DNA of 64,000 nucleotides from Roseibium aggregatum (GTDB lineage: Bacteria; Pseudomonadota; Alphaproteobacteria; Rhizobiales; Stappiaceae), in contig NZ_JAEKJZ010000001.1 of NCBI RefSeq assembly GCF_017309185.1, forward strand, positions 1-64,000, read 5' to 3'. The notes under the pieces are model-generated. The model had not been told where the DNA came from. It saw only the letters and a list, made by a program, of their open reading frames with translations, and did not search any database. This document shows, piece by piece, positions 37,695 to 45,919 of the stretch (its first letter is position 1; each line of letters begins with the position of its first letter). The translations under genes and the position numbers were made by a program.

Positions 37695-39007
37695 ACGGCG
37701 TCCCCCATGACGTAATCGGGCAGCCAGGTCGCCAGTTCGGGAAACAGGCACAGGAGCACGATGGCCAGCACCATGCAGGCGACGAAGGGAAGGGAGCCGG
37801 TCAGGATCGTCTTCAGCGAAATGTCCGGAGCGATGCCGTTGATGACATAGAGGTTCAGTCCGACGGGCGGCGAGATCAGGCCGATCTCCATGTTGATCGT
37901 CAGCACCACGGCGAACCAGATCGGATCGAAGCCTGCCGTGGTGATGATCGGCAACAGGATCGGTGCGGCCATCAGGATCACCGCGACGGGTGGCAGAAAG
38001 AACCCGGCGATCAGCAGGAAGATGTTGACCGCGCCCATCAGGACCCAGCGGTTGACGTCCAGCGTGCCGATCCATTCGGCGATGGCCTGGGTGATGAAGA
38101 GTGAACTCAGCATGTAGGAGAACACACCGGCGGCGGCGATGATGAACAGGATCATCACCGATTCCTTGGTGCTGTCGCGCAAGACGACCCAGAGCGCCTT
38201 CGGCTGCCAGAGCTTGTATATGATCATGGCGATCAACAGGCACAGAAGCGCCCCGACGGCGGCCGTCTCGGACGGCGTGGCGATGCCGCCGTACATGGCG
38301 TAGAGCACGCCTACGATGATGGCGAGGAACGGCAGGACACGCGGCAGGATCACCAGCCGCTCGACCCAGCTGTAACGGCCGGCGCTGAGGGTTCCGGCGT
38401 CGCCCGAGCGCCATGTCGAATAGAGCGACCAGGCCATGAACAGCCCGACCAGCATCAGGCCCGGGATCACGCCTGCCAGGAACAGGCGGCCGATCGATGT
38501 CTCCGTGGCGATGCCGTAGACGATCATGGTGACGGAGGGAGGGATGAGAATGCCGAGCGTGCCCCCGGCCGCGATCGAACCCGCGGCGACGCCGTCCGGG
38601 TAGCCGCGCTTGCGCATTTCGGGAATGCCCATCTTGCCGATGGCCGCGCAGGTCGCCGGCGAGGACCCGGACATGGCCGCGAACAGCGCGCAGGCGCCGA
38701 GGTTCGATACCACCAGGCCACCGGGCACGCGGGTCAGCCACCGTTCAAGCGCCTCGTAAAGGTCGGCGCCCGCGCGTGTCGAGGCAATCGAAGCACCCAT
38801 GATGATGAACATCGGGATCGACAGAAGGGCGAAATTGTCGAGCTTGCCGAAGAAGATTTCAGGCAGGAGTTCAAGGGAGCGGGGACCGTCGAAGATGATC
38901 AGGAAACCGGCGGAGACGATCAGCAGGCCGATGGCGACGGAAACGCCGGAGAACAGGACGAGGATCGTGACGAGGGCGACGATCGCGCCGAGCAGGAGAG
39001 GATCCAT
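37691..39007 (-). CDS. TRAP transporter large permease, malonate type
   Basis: The 438-residue DctM-like membrane protein with about twelve to thirteen hydrophobic segments. It uses the sodium gradient to import the acid delivered by the binding protein. Landmarks are GILIPPSVTMIVYG and NMEIGLISPPVGLNLYVING. Partner DctQ lies seven bases upstream. Context with MatB and the decarboxylase makes malonate the likely substrate, as in the matPQMAB system of Sinorhizobium. Confidence 0.94.
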   Translation of the reverse strand: MDPLLLGAIVALVTILVLFSGVSVAIGLLIVSAGFLIIFDGPRSLELLPEIFFGKLDNFALLSIPMFIIMGASIASTRAGADLYEALERWLTRVPGGLVVSNLGACALFAAMSGSSPATCAAIGKMGIPEMRKRGYPDGVAAGSIAAGGTLGILIPPSVTMIVYGIATETSIGRLFLAGVIPGLMLVGLFMAWSLYSTWRSGDAGTLSAGRYSWVERLVILPRVLPFLAIIVGVLYAMYGGIATPSETAAVGALLCLLIAMIIYKLWQPKALWVVLRDSTKESVMILFIIAAAGVFSYMLSSLFITQAIAEWIGTLDVNRWVLMGAVNIFLLIAGFFLPPVAVILMAAPILLPIITTAGFDPIWFAVVLTINMEIGLISPPVGLNLYVINGIAPDISLKTILTGSLPFVACMVLAIVLLCLFPELATWLPDYVMGDAV

Positions 39008-39013
39008 TGCCGC

Positions 39014-39556
39014 TTACTCCAGGCCGAAGGGTTTGTCCGTGCCGGTCAGAACCGCCACGAGATCGGCGATTTGCTGCAGGAGCAGCAATCCGAAACCGAT
39101 CGGAAGGGAAAGGTAAGGGATCCAGAGCTGGACATCCCACACCGTGCCGGACCGCCAGCCGCGGGACCAGGCGAAATGCCAGTACTCGTAGCCGTACCAG
39201 AGCATCGTCGCGATCAGGGCGATGGACAGGATCGAGGTCAGCAGCGCGAGAAAGAATCTCGGTTTCGGCGCAAGCGACAGCGGAACGAGATCGACGTTCA
39301 CGTGGCCCCGCAGGCGCTGAACGTAAGGCAGCCCGATCAGGGTCGCCGCGATGACCAGGTAGATGACGGCTTCCGTCTGCCAGACGGTCGAGCCGTTCAG
39401 CACGAAGCGCACGAATATCATCTGGCAGGTGATCGCAACGGCGGCGACGATCATCGCGGCCGAACACCAGCCGGCAAATGTCGAAACAGCGGCGACGGCG
39501 CGCAAAAAGGGGTTGTTGCCGGTGCGCGCGGCAACAGCGAAACTTTGGCCGGCCAT
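39014..39556 (-). CDS. TRAP transporter small permease
   Basis: A 180-residue DctQ-like membrane protein with four hydrophobic segments (AAMIVAAVAITCQMIFVRFVL first). It contains the conserved HVNVDLVPL motif after the second segment. It forms the membrane complex with the large permease. Confidence 0.92.
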   Translation of the reverse strand: MAGQSFAVAARTGNNPFLRAVAAVSTFAGWCSAAMIVAAVAITCQMIFVRFVLNGSTVWQTEAVIYLVIAATLIGLPYVQRLRGHVNVDLVPLSLAPKPRFFLALLTSILSIALIATMLWYGYEYWHFAWSRGWRSGTVWDVQLWIPYLSLPIGFGLLLLQQIADLVAVLTGTDKPFGLE

Positions 39557-39590
39557 GACCGATCCTCTTGATTTGAAGGAAATGAAAAGC

Positions 39591-39611
39591 GGGGCGGTCC
39601 GGGACCGCCCC
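39591..39611 (-). terminator. Hairpin between dctP and dctQ, attenuator-like
   Basis: GGGGCGGTCC and GGACCGCCCC pair as a ten-base-pair stem. On the minus strand the stem is followed by GCTTTTCATTT. It lies just after the binding-protein gene and ahead of dctQ in the direction of transcription. It should reduce read-through and leave the binding protein more abundant than the permease. Confidence 0.6.
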
Positions 39612-39621
39612 TGATGTCGGG

Positions 39622-40608
39622 TTACTCGACGGCCAGAGCCTTATCGAGCAGATCCTGTCCGTCCGGCACTTCCTCGACGAACTTCTTGTAGGAGGTTTCC
39701 ATTGCCAGCGCGCGCCAGGCTTCGAAGTCCTCCGGGCTCATTTCCGCGATCTCGACACCGGCTTCCTTGAAGACGTCGACAGAGGCCGCGTCCTGTTTCT
39801 TGGCTTCCGTCAGATAAAAGGCTTCCGCCTTTTTGGAGGCTTCCAGAAGAGCGGTCTGCTGCGCTTCGGTCAGGCCCTCGAAGGTCGACTTGTTGATGAG
39901 AAGCGGCTGGTACATGAACCAGAGGGCAACGTCGCCGGCCGGCGTATAGCACTTCACCTGCTCGTAGATCCGATAGGACACGAAGGAGGAAGACGAGGTG
40001 TTGGCCGCCTGCAGGACGCCGGTCTGCATGGCGTTATAGATTTCCGACGAGGCCATTGAGGCGATGGAGGCGCCCGCGCCGGCCAGCATCTGCTCGAAGG
40101 ACTTGCCGGCCGCGCGGGTCTGCAGGCCCTTCACGTCGTCCGGCTTGGTGATGCATTTTTCCTTGCCCGCGAATCCGCCGGCGAGGTAGCCGTGCACCAG
40201 AACCATCACGTCGTCTTCGGCCATCTTCGCTTCGAGGGCCTCCATGAAGGGAGACTGGCTCAGGCGGGCTGCGTGATCGTGGTTTTTCACCAGGCCCGGC
40301 ATCAGGGTCAGGTTATAGGCCGGTTGCTGACCGCCGGCATAGCTGAGCGGCAGCACCGTCATGTCAAGCTGGCCGCGGCTCAGGGGCTTGTATTGTTCGC
40401 GCGGTTTGAAGAGAGACTTCGAACCGTAGATCTTGATCTCCAGGTCCACATCGGCGGCGGCAACTTCGTCGGCGACGATCTGCGCGACCTGATGGCGGAC
40501 ATCCTTGTTCGACCATTGATGCGACAGGCGCAATTCCGTTGCATTGGCCATAGAGGTGGCCGCAACGACGGCGAGGGCGGCGACCGCGCCCTTCAAAACG
40601 AGTTTCAT
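39622..40608 (-). CDS. TRAP transporter solute-binding protein, malonate type
   Basis: A periplasmic DctP-like receptor of 328 residues. The start is ATG 40608, with GGGAGGAACAAT ahead. A cleavable signal (KGAVAALAVVAATSMANA) is followed by ELRLSHQWSNKD. Family landmarks are YKPLSRGQLDMTVLPLSYAGGQ, KGLQTRAAGK and NAMQTGVLQAANTSSSSFVSYRIYEQ. It is the first gene of the malonate operon, transcribed away from the GntR regulator. Confidence 0.93.
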   Translation of the reverse strand: MKLVLKGAVAALAVVAATSMANATELRLSHQWSNKDVRHQVAQIVADEVAAADVDLEIKIYGSKSLFKPREQYKPLSRGQLDMTVLPLSYAGGQQPAYNLTLMPGLVKNHDHAARLSQSPFMEALEAKMAEDDVMVLVHGYLAGGFAGKEKCITKPDDVKGLQTRAAGKSFEQMLAGAGASIASMASSEIYNAMQTGVLQAANTSSSSFVSYRIYEQVKCYTPAGDVALWFMYQPLLINKSTFEGLTEAQQTALLEASKKAEAFYLTEAKKQDAASVDVFKEAGVEIAEMSPEDFEAWRALAMETSYKKFVEEVPDGQDLLDKALAVE

Positions 40609-40692
40609 ATTGTTCCTCCCAAAGTCTTCGCCCCAGGGAGCCTGGGGGAATGACGTCACCCTAAAGCCTAACTGTATTTTTAGTCAATCATC

Positions 40693-40702
40693 TTGTATAC
40701 AA
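40693..40702. promoter_or_regulatory. Palindrome between matR-like gene and dctP
   Basis: TTGTATACAA, a perfect ten-base palindrome, within a 140-base divergent promoter region. Its size and type fit the operator of a FCD-class GntR regulator, and it is close to the TGTATACA-type sites described for MatR (from memory, not checked). It could control both the malonate operon and the regulator. Confidence 0.6.
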
Positions 40703-40748
40703 AAGAAATGAGATTGCGTTTCAGGCGAGGTCGTCTATAAGGAAAATC

Positions 40749-41405
40749 ATGGAACCACGTCGTGCCGACAACATCGCCGAAGCGCTGGAGGAGCTGATTT
40801 TCAACGCCACCTTCGTGGATGGCGACCGCCTGGACGAAGTCCGGCTCGCGGAGCAGTTCGGCGTTTCCAGGACGCCGTTGCGAGAAGCATTTCAGCGCCT
40901 TGCCCTTTCCGGCCTGGTCGAGCTGGTTCCGCGCCGGGGCGCCTTCGTCCGTCAGCCCGGACCGATCGAACTGATGGAGATGTTCGAGGTCATGGCCGAA
41001 CTCGAAGCGGTGTGCGGGCGTCTGGCGGCGAAACGGATTTCCGAAGAGGCCCTGGACGAGTTGCGGGACGCCAACGCCAAGTGCCAGGCCGCTGTCGAAC
41101 GGCAGGATGTCGACCGCTACTACATCGAGAACGAGCGTTTTCACAAAACGATCTACAGCCAGTCCGGAAACAGCTTCCTGGAACAGGAGGCGACCAAGCT
41201 GCACAAGCGCCTGAAGCCCTTCCGGCGCCAGCAGCTCAGGTTCCGGGGACGCATGCCGCAATCCATGTCCGAACATGAGGCGGTTGTGAAGGCTCTCGCG
41301 GATGGCAAGCCCGAAGAGACGGCCAATGCCCTGCGGAACCATGTCGCGGTCCAGGGCGAGAAGTTCCATTATCTGATGTCGAGCCTGAAAAAACAGGCGG
41401 TTTAG
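40749..41405 (+). CDS. matR: GntR-family regulator of malonate genes
   Basis: A 218-residue DNA-binding protein. A winged helix (DEVRLAEQFGVSRTPLREAFQRLALSGLVELVPRRGAFV) is followed by an FCD ligand-binding domain (FEVMAELEAVCGRLAAKRI...NERFHKTIYSQSGN), with His residues for a metal/ligand site. Divergent from dctP, it is likely the malonate-responsive repressor of that operon. The name MatR is by context. Confidence 0.9.
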   Translation: MEPRRADNIAEALEELIFNATFVDGDRLDEVRLAEQFGVSRTPLREAFQRLALSGLVELVPRRGAFVRQPGPIELMEMFEVMAELEAVCGRLAAKRISEEALDELRDANAKCQAAVERQDVDRYYIENERFHKTIYSQSGNSFLEQEATKLHKRLKPFRRQQLRFRGRMPQSMSEHEAVVKALADGKPEETANALRNHVAVQGEKFHYLMSSLKKQAV

Positions 41406-41507
41406 GATCCGGACCCTCAGACTGCCGGCCCGGCGGCCGGACTCAGGCCTGGAACCATGGATCGATTGCGATCTCTTCCTTAACGTAACGCGCGGGCGTG
41501 TTTTCGC

Positions 41508-41538
41508 TTGACCTTCCAGTTGCTGGAGGCCCTAACTG
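41508..41538 (+). promoter_or_regulatory. CueR-type promoter with 19-base spacer
   Basis: TTGACC at 41508-41513 and TAACTG at 41533-41538 are separated by 19 bases. The dyad CCTTCCAGTTGCTGGAGG lies in the spacer. The overlong spacer with a dyad is the hallmark of promoters activated by MerR-family regulators. It faces the MerR gene and would autoregulate it and the cytochrome genes downstream. No copper ATPase gene is present here. Confidence 0.6.
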
Positions 41539-41621
41539 AGCCGGGAGGTCAATCCTCCGGTCCGCGTCCCGACCGGGCAATCCGGAAGGTGAGCGGGGCT
41601 GGTGTACGAGGTGAGGTTGCG

Positions 41622-42029
41622 ATGAATATCGGCACGGCTTCCGACAGAATCGGACTGCCCGTCAAGACGATCCGCTATTACGAGGAAATCGGTCTTGTCC
41701 GCCCGGCGCGCAGCGAAAACGGTTACCGGGATTTCGAAGAGGCCGATCTGCAGCGGCTCAAGTTTCTGCAACGCTCGCGCAGTCTCGGCTTTTCCATCGA
41801 AGAATGCCGCGAACTGCTGTCGCTTTACGAGGACCGGAACCGGGCGAGCGCGGATGTGAAGGCCCTCACACGCGCGAAGATCCTGGAAGTCGAGCGCAAG
41901 ATCTCGGAGCTCGAGTCGCTGAAACGGACCCTGTCGGACCTGGTAGAGGCCTGTCACGGCGACGCGCGACCGGAGTGTCCCATCATGGACGATCTCGCCG
42001 GAAAAAAAGATCCCCCTTCCACGGATTAA
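41622..42029 (+). CDS. MerR-family copper-responsive regulator, CueR/HmrR type
   Basis: A 135-residue dimeric activator. The N-terminal winged helix (IGLPVKTIRYYEEIGLVRPARSENGYRDFEE) and a dimerisation helix are followed by a metal loop with Cys 111 and Cys 119 (CHGDARPECP), matching the CueR Cys 112 / Cys 120 pair for Cu(I). The genes behind it are two cytochromes, not the usual copper exporter. GAGGTTGCG lies ahead of ATG 41622. Confidence 0.92.
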   Translation: MNIGTASDRIGLPVKTIRYYEEIGLVRPARSENGYRDFEEADLQRLKFLQRSRSLGFSIEECRELLSLYEDRNRASADVKALTRAKILEVERKISELESLKRTLSDLVEACHGDARPECPIMDDLAGKKDPPSTD

Positions 42030-42043
42030 GGAATCAGGCGCCA

Positions 42044-42472
42044 ATGAGAAGAAAACAGCTTATCGGCACGCTCGCCGGGGTTTCGTTGCTGCTGTTGAGC
42101 GGTGCGGCCATCCTGAAGATTTCCGACCGGAGCGGAAAGTCGGACGCTGGCGGCGAGGCGCTCGTGGCGGTCAACGTTCCTCAACTGACCGGCGCCGCGC
42201 TTCAGGGTCAGGACCTTTTTCAAAAGAATTGCGTCGCATGCCACGGTGAAAACGCCAGCGGACGAAACGGGTCCGGGCCGCCGCTCGTGCACAAGATCTA
42301 TGAGCCCGGACACCATGCCGACGGATCCTTCTTCCAGGCTGTGGCGCGGGGCGTTCGTGCCCATCACTGGCCATTCGGCAACATGCCGCCTGTCGAGAAT
42401 GTGACCGGCCGGGAGGTCGAAAAAATCGTAGCTTACGTTCGCACGCTTCAGCGGGCAAACGGCATTTATTGA
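42044..42472 (+). CDS. Membrane-anchored class I cytochrome c
   Basis: A 142-residue protein. A single N-terminal membrane segment (LIGTLAGVSLLLLSGAAIL) anchors it, then a haem-binding CVACH (63-67) and a probable axial Met in FGNMPP. The stretch GENASGRNGSGPPL between them fits the small cytochrome c family. It lies 14 bases after the MerR gene and overlaps nothing. Its likely role is in electron transfer or copper stress. Confidence 0.88.
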   Translation: MRRKQLIGTLAGVSLLLLSGAAILKISDRSGKSDAGGEALVAVNVPQLTGAALQGQDLFQKNCVACHGENASGRNGSGPPLVHKIYEPGHHADGSFFQAVARGVRAHHWPFGNMPPVENVTGREVEKIVAYVRTLQRANGIY

Positions 42473-42489
42473 CAGGGAGTGGCTGGCTG

Positions 42490-42948
42490 ATGCGGTCGGG
42501 TTTGAAGGAACTTGCGTTCGTTACGGCGCTTTTGAGCGCGGGCGTCGCCTGGGGGCACGACGGAGCCAGCGGCGTTGTCAGGGAACGCATGGACGCAATG
42601 TCGGCGATCGGCAAGAACATGAAGCCAATCGGCCGAATGCTCAAGGGTGGAGCCCCCTACGATCCGGCATCGGTGGCGAAGGCCGCAAAGGCAATCGCGC
42701 AACATGGCGGCGAGGCCCTCACCGCGCTTTTCCCCGATGACAGCCTTCAATCCCCGACGGAGGCCGCGCCTGCGATCTGGACGGACTGGCGGACCTTCTC
42801 CGCCTACGCTGACGACCTGCGGTCTTCGGCGGTCGCGTTGGAGACGCTTGCCAGGGACGGGGCAGACAAACAGGCCGTCGCGGGTGCGTTCGGGACACTC
42901 GCGGGAACCTGCAAATCCTGTCACGAGGCGTTTCGGATCAAGAAATAG
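42490..42948 (+). CDS. Cytochrome c-prime family protein
   Basis: A 152-residue exported protein. The signal peptide (LAFVTALLSAGVAWG) is followed by four predicted helices and a C-terminal haem motif CKSCHEAFR (141-149). The position of the haem motif at the C-terminus and the RMDAMSAIGKNMKPIGRM helix are characteristic of cytochrome c-prime. These bind gas ligands such as NO. Start ATG 42490, with GGGAG ahead; the earlier TTG at 42469 is less likely. Confidence 0.9.
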   Translation: MRSGLKELAFVTALLSAGVAWGHDGASGVVRERMDAMSAIGKNMKPIGRMLKGGAPYDPASVAKAAKAIAQHGGEALTALFPDDSLQSPTEAAPAIWTDWRTFSAYADDLRSSAVALETLARDGADKQAVAGAFGTLAGTCKSCHEAFRIKK

Positions 42949-43063
42949 CGTGTCTGTTTCCAGGCTGTCAAAAGCTCACCGCTTGCCACATGCCGCGTCA
43001 TGATTTACCTCACAGGCTAAACGATTTTGCATTGCGACAGGCCTGCGGCAGGAGAGACGCGAC

Positions 43064-43684
43064 ATGACGATCCGCTATCACAAGGGAGACCTTCCCGATC
43101 TGACTGCCTATGAAAAGGCGAATGCGGTTGCGGTGGACTCCGAAACGCTTGGACTTCACCCGCTCCGGGACCGCCTGTGCGTCGTGCAACTGTCTCCCGG
43201 CGACGGAACGGCGGACGTGGTGCAGATTGCCAGGGGGCAGCGCGAGGCGCCGAATCTTGTAGCGCTTCTTTCGGACAGCTCAAAGACCAAGATTTTTCAC
43301 TTCGCCCGCTTTGATGTCGCCGTATTGCGGCACTATCTGAATGTCGAAGTGACACCGATCTGGTGTACCAAGATCGCGTCGAAGCTGGTGCGGACCTATA
43401 CGGATCGGCACGGACTGAAGGACATCACCCGCGAATTGCTTGGCGTCGATCTGTCGAAGCAACAGCAGAGTTCCGATTGGGCGGCGGATGTTCTCAGCGA
43501 TGCGCAACTGGCTTACGCAGCGTCCGATGTCTATCATCTGCACGCGCTGAAGGAGAAACTCGAGTTCATGCTCGCGCGGGAGGGCCGCGGCCATATCGCC
43601 GACGCCTGTTTCAAGTTTCTTCCCACGCGCGCGGAACTCGATCTGAAGGGATGGGAGGAAACGGATATTTTCGCTCATTCGTGA
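43064..43684 (+). CDS. RNase D-like 3'-5' exonuclease
   Basis: A 206-residue DEDDy-type exonuclease domain. Asp 25 and Glu 27 (VAVDSETLGL), then FHFARFDVAVL with Asp, and YAASDVYHL with Tyr and Asp complete the set. It lacks the C-terminal HRDC domains of full RNase D, so it is a short form typical of rhizobia. A GGAGAG site precedes ATG 43064. It lies upstream of lptC. Confidence 0.9.
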   Translation: MTIRYHKGDLPDLTAYEKANAVAVDSETLGLHPLRDRLCVVQLSPGDGTADVVQIARGQREAPNLVALLSDSSKTKIFHFARFDVAVLRHYLNVEVTPIWCTKIASKLVRTYTDRHGLKDITRELLGVDLSKQQQSSDWAADVLSDAQLAYAASDVYHLHALKEKLEFMLAREGRGHIADACFKFLPTRAELDLKGWEETDIFAHS

Positions 43685-43713
43685 GCTTCGCCTGACGTTT
43701 TTGGGAGAGTTGT

Positions 43714-44364
43714 TTGGTTCTTGTCGGTGAACATCCAGGCGGTACGTCTGCCAAACGGCCCTTGAGCCGGGTGCAAAGGGCCGCGCGCAGGCACAGCATG
43801 CTGGTTCGCATTCTGCGCTGGTTGTTTCCGGGCATCGGACTGCTGATCCTTGCCGGCATGATCGGCCTTGTCGTCCTGTTCAACATTCTGACCGGTTTCG
43901 GCGCAACCAATCTGATGCTGACCAGCGAAGGCCTGGTCATGGACCATCCGGAACTGTCCGGCCATGAAGGTGAACGCTCCTACAAGGTGACCGCGCGGCG
44001 CGCCATTCAGCGGCTCAGCGATCCGCGCATCATCGATCTTGAGACAATTCGTGCGAACATTACGCTCAGTGCCGACCAGAACGCCGAGATCGTCGCGCTC
44101 AAGGGAACCTATAACAACGCCGAAGAAACCCTGCGCCTTTACGACGGCATCCAGCTCGAATGGAGCGAAGGCTACACGGTCGATCTCGCGGAAGTGGACA
44201 TCGATATGAAAAACGGGGGCTTGTCGTCTTCCGAGCCGGTTTCCATACGTTCGGAGCGGGGACGCGTCCTGGGCGGAAAGGTTTCTTATGACCAGGACAA
44301 AGGCATCGTCCGGTTCACGGACGGTATCAAGATGACCCTCAATCCGGCTTCGGAAGGACGCTGA
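43714..44364 (+). CDS. lptC: LPS export protein LptC
   Basis: A bitopic periplasmic protein that passes LPS from LptBFG to LptA. It has 216 residues from a TTG start at 43714, with GGGAGAG upstream. The start is uncertain. One membrane segment (about 33-58) is followed by a beta-jellyroll domain (FGATNLMLTSEGLVMDHPELSG...YKVTARRAIQ). The sequence is divergent from E. coli LptC, but the gene order with lptA and lptB supports the call. Confidence 0.87.
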   Translation: MVLVGEHPGGTSAKRPLSRVQRAARRHSMLVRILRWLFPGIGLLILAGMIGLVVLFNILTGFGATNLMLTSEGLVMDHPELSGHEGERSYKVTARRAIQRLSDPRIIDLETIRANITLSADQNAEIVALKGTYNNAEETLRLYDGIQLEWSEGYTVDLAEVDIDMKNGGLSSSEPVSIRSERGRVLGGKVSYDQDKGIVRFTDGIKMTLNPASEGR

Positions 44365-44367
44365 GAC

Positions 44368-44958
44368 ATGACTTTTTTCAAGAGCCTGGCAATCGCGTCG
44401 CTGGCGGCGATTTGGATTGGCGGCGCACAGGCCCAGACTTTTTCGGACGCTTTTGCGGGGTTCGGGTCAAATGACGGCGAGCCGATCGAAATCGAGGCGA
44501 GCGAGCTGCAGGTCGAGGACAACAGCAAGATCGCGACCTTTGTCGGCGACGTTGTCGTCACGCAAGGGGAAACTAGCCTCAAGACCCAGCGCCTGAAGGT
44601 CTACTATGCCGGATCCGGGACTAACCCGGCCGGGAGCGGGACCGAAAACGCGGTGCAGCAGCGCATTTCCCGTCTGGAGGCGCAAGGCGGCGTCTTCATT
44701 GCCTCCAAGGATCAAAAGGCCAGAGGCGACGTCGCGAGCTTCGATATGACGCGGGAAATCATGGTCATGACCGGCCGCGAAGTGGTTCTGAGCCAGGGGC
44801 CCAATGTGGTGGTCGGCAACAAGCTGACGGTCAATCTGAAGACCGGGCAGGCCAACCTGTCGGCGGGCAGCGGGCAGGTTGCCGGGCAGAGCGGCAACGG
44901 CGGCGGCCGGGTGAAGGTCCGCATTCAGCCGAACAGCGTAAAGAATAATCAAGAGTGA
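44368..44958 (+). CDS. lptA: LPS transport periplasmic protein LptA
   Basis: A 196-residue soluble OstA-fold protein bridging inner and outer membranes. A signal peptide (SLAIASLAAIWIGGAQA) is followed by the OstA domain, PIEIEASELQVEDNSKIATFVGDVVVTQGETSLKTQRLKVYY. A low-complexity Gly/Asn tail (SGQVAGQSGNGGG) follows. It lies three bases after lptC. Confidence 0.93.
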   Translation: MTFFKSLAIASLAAIWIGGAQAQTFSDAFAGFGSNDGEPIEIEASELQVEDNSKIATFVGDVVVTQGETSLKTQRLKVYYAGSGTNPAGSGTENAVQQRISRLEAQGGVFIASKDQKARGDVASFDMTREIMVMTGREVVLSQGPNVVVGNKLTVNLKTGQANLSAGSGQVAGQSGNGGGRVKVRIQPNSVKNNQE

Positions 44959-45019
44959 TCTTTGGCCCGACTCGACAGCTTCAGGCCGAGTGCTTATGTG
45001 AGGCCGCAGCAGGATTCAG

Positions 45020-45832
45020 ATGGATGGCGCATCGGTGAAGATAACCTCTTCGGATTATAACGGGTTGCAGGGAACCATGCCGGGACCGGAGCGCCACGCG
45101 GAAGACCTTTCGCAGGCCCTGGTCGTCGACGGGATCGGCAAGACCTATGGGCGCCGGCAGGTGGTGAAATACGTCAGCCTGACCGTGAAGCCCGGCGAAG
45201 CCGTGGGGCTATTGGGGCCGAACGGCGCCGGCAAGACGACCACCTTTTACATGATCACCGGGCTGATCCGGCCGGATCAGGGGCAGATCTCTCTGGAAGG
45301 CTTCAACATAACGCGCATGCCGATGTACCGCCGTGCGCGCCTGGGGATCGGCTACCTGCCGCAGGAAGCCTCCATTTTTCGCGGGTTGACGGTCGAGGAA
45401 AACATTCGCGCGGTTCTGGAAGTGGTCGAGCCGAACCGACAGAAACGGCGCGAGGAACTCGATTCCCTGCTGGCGGAATTCGGCCTGACCCATCTGCGCA
45501 AATCGCCGAGTATCGCGCTCTCCGGCGGTGAGCGGCGGCGCGTTGAAATCGCCCGGGCACTTGCCAGCCGTCCCTCCTTCATGCTGCTCGACGAGCCCTT
45601 TGCCGGGATCGATCCGATTGCCGTCGGCGATATCCAGCAGCTTGTCCGCCACCTGACACAGCGCGGCATCGGCGTCTTGATCACCGACCACAACGTGCGC
45701 GAGACCCTGGGACTGATCGACCGCGCCTACATCATCGCCGCAGGCGAAGTGCTGACCGAAGGCCTGCCGCAGGAGATTGTCACGAATCCGGACGTCCGGC
45801 GGCTTTATCTCGGAGAACAATTTACGCTTTGA
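45020..45832 (+). CDS. lptB: LPS export ABC transporter ATPase LptB
   Basis: The 270-residue ATPase driving LPS extraction from the inner membrane. Walker [10 protein letters not shown], the Q-loop YLPQEASIF, the signature LSGGERRR and Walker [13 protein letters not shown] are all present. An N-terminal extension of about 30 residues precedes the ATPase domain, longer than in E. coli. The partners LptF and LptG are not in this window. Confidence 0.96.
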   Translation: MDGASVKITSSDYNGLQGTMPGPERHAEDLSQALVVDGIGKTYGRRQVVKYVSLTVKPGEAVGLLGPNGAGKTTTFYMITGLIRPDQGQISLEGFNITRMPMYRRARLGIGYLPQEASIFRGLTVEENIRAVLEVVEPNRQKRREELDSLLAEFGLTHLRKSPSIALSGGERRRVEIARALASRPSFMLLDEPFAGIDPIAVGDIQQLVRHLTQRGIGVLITDHNVRETLGLIDRAYIIAAGEVLTEGLPQEIVTNPDVRRLYLGEQFTL

Positions 45833-45919
45833 TCATGGGCTGCCCTGTGGGGTATAACGCCAGTCTGAACCAATAAGCAAAAAGCAGACCAAGACGACCG
45901 ACGGGTGCCCGGTACATAG

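Noticed and set aside
37695..38741. Long upstream extension of the malonyl-CoA decarboxylase frame
   Set aside because: It runs through dctM in another phase; the family start is at 37694, overlapping the dctM stop.
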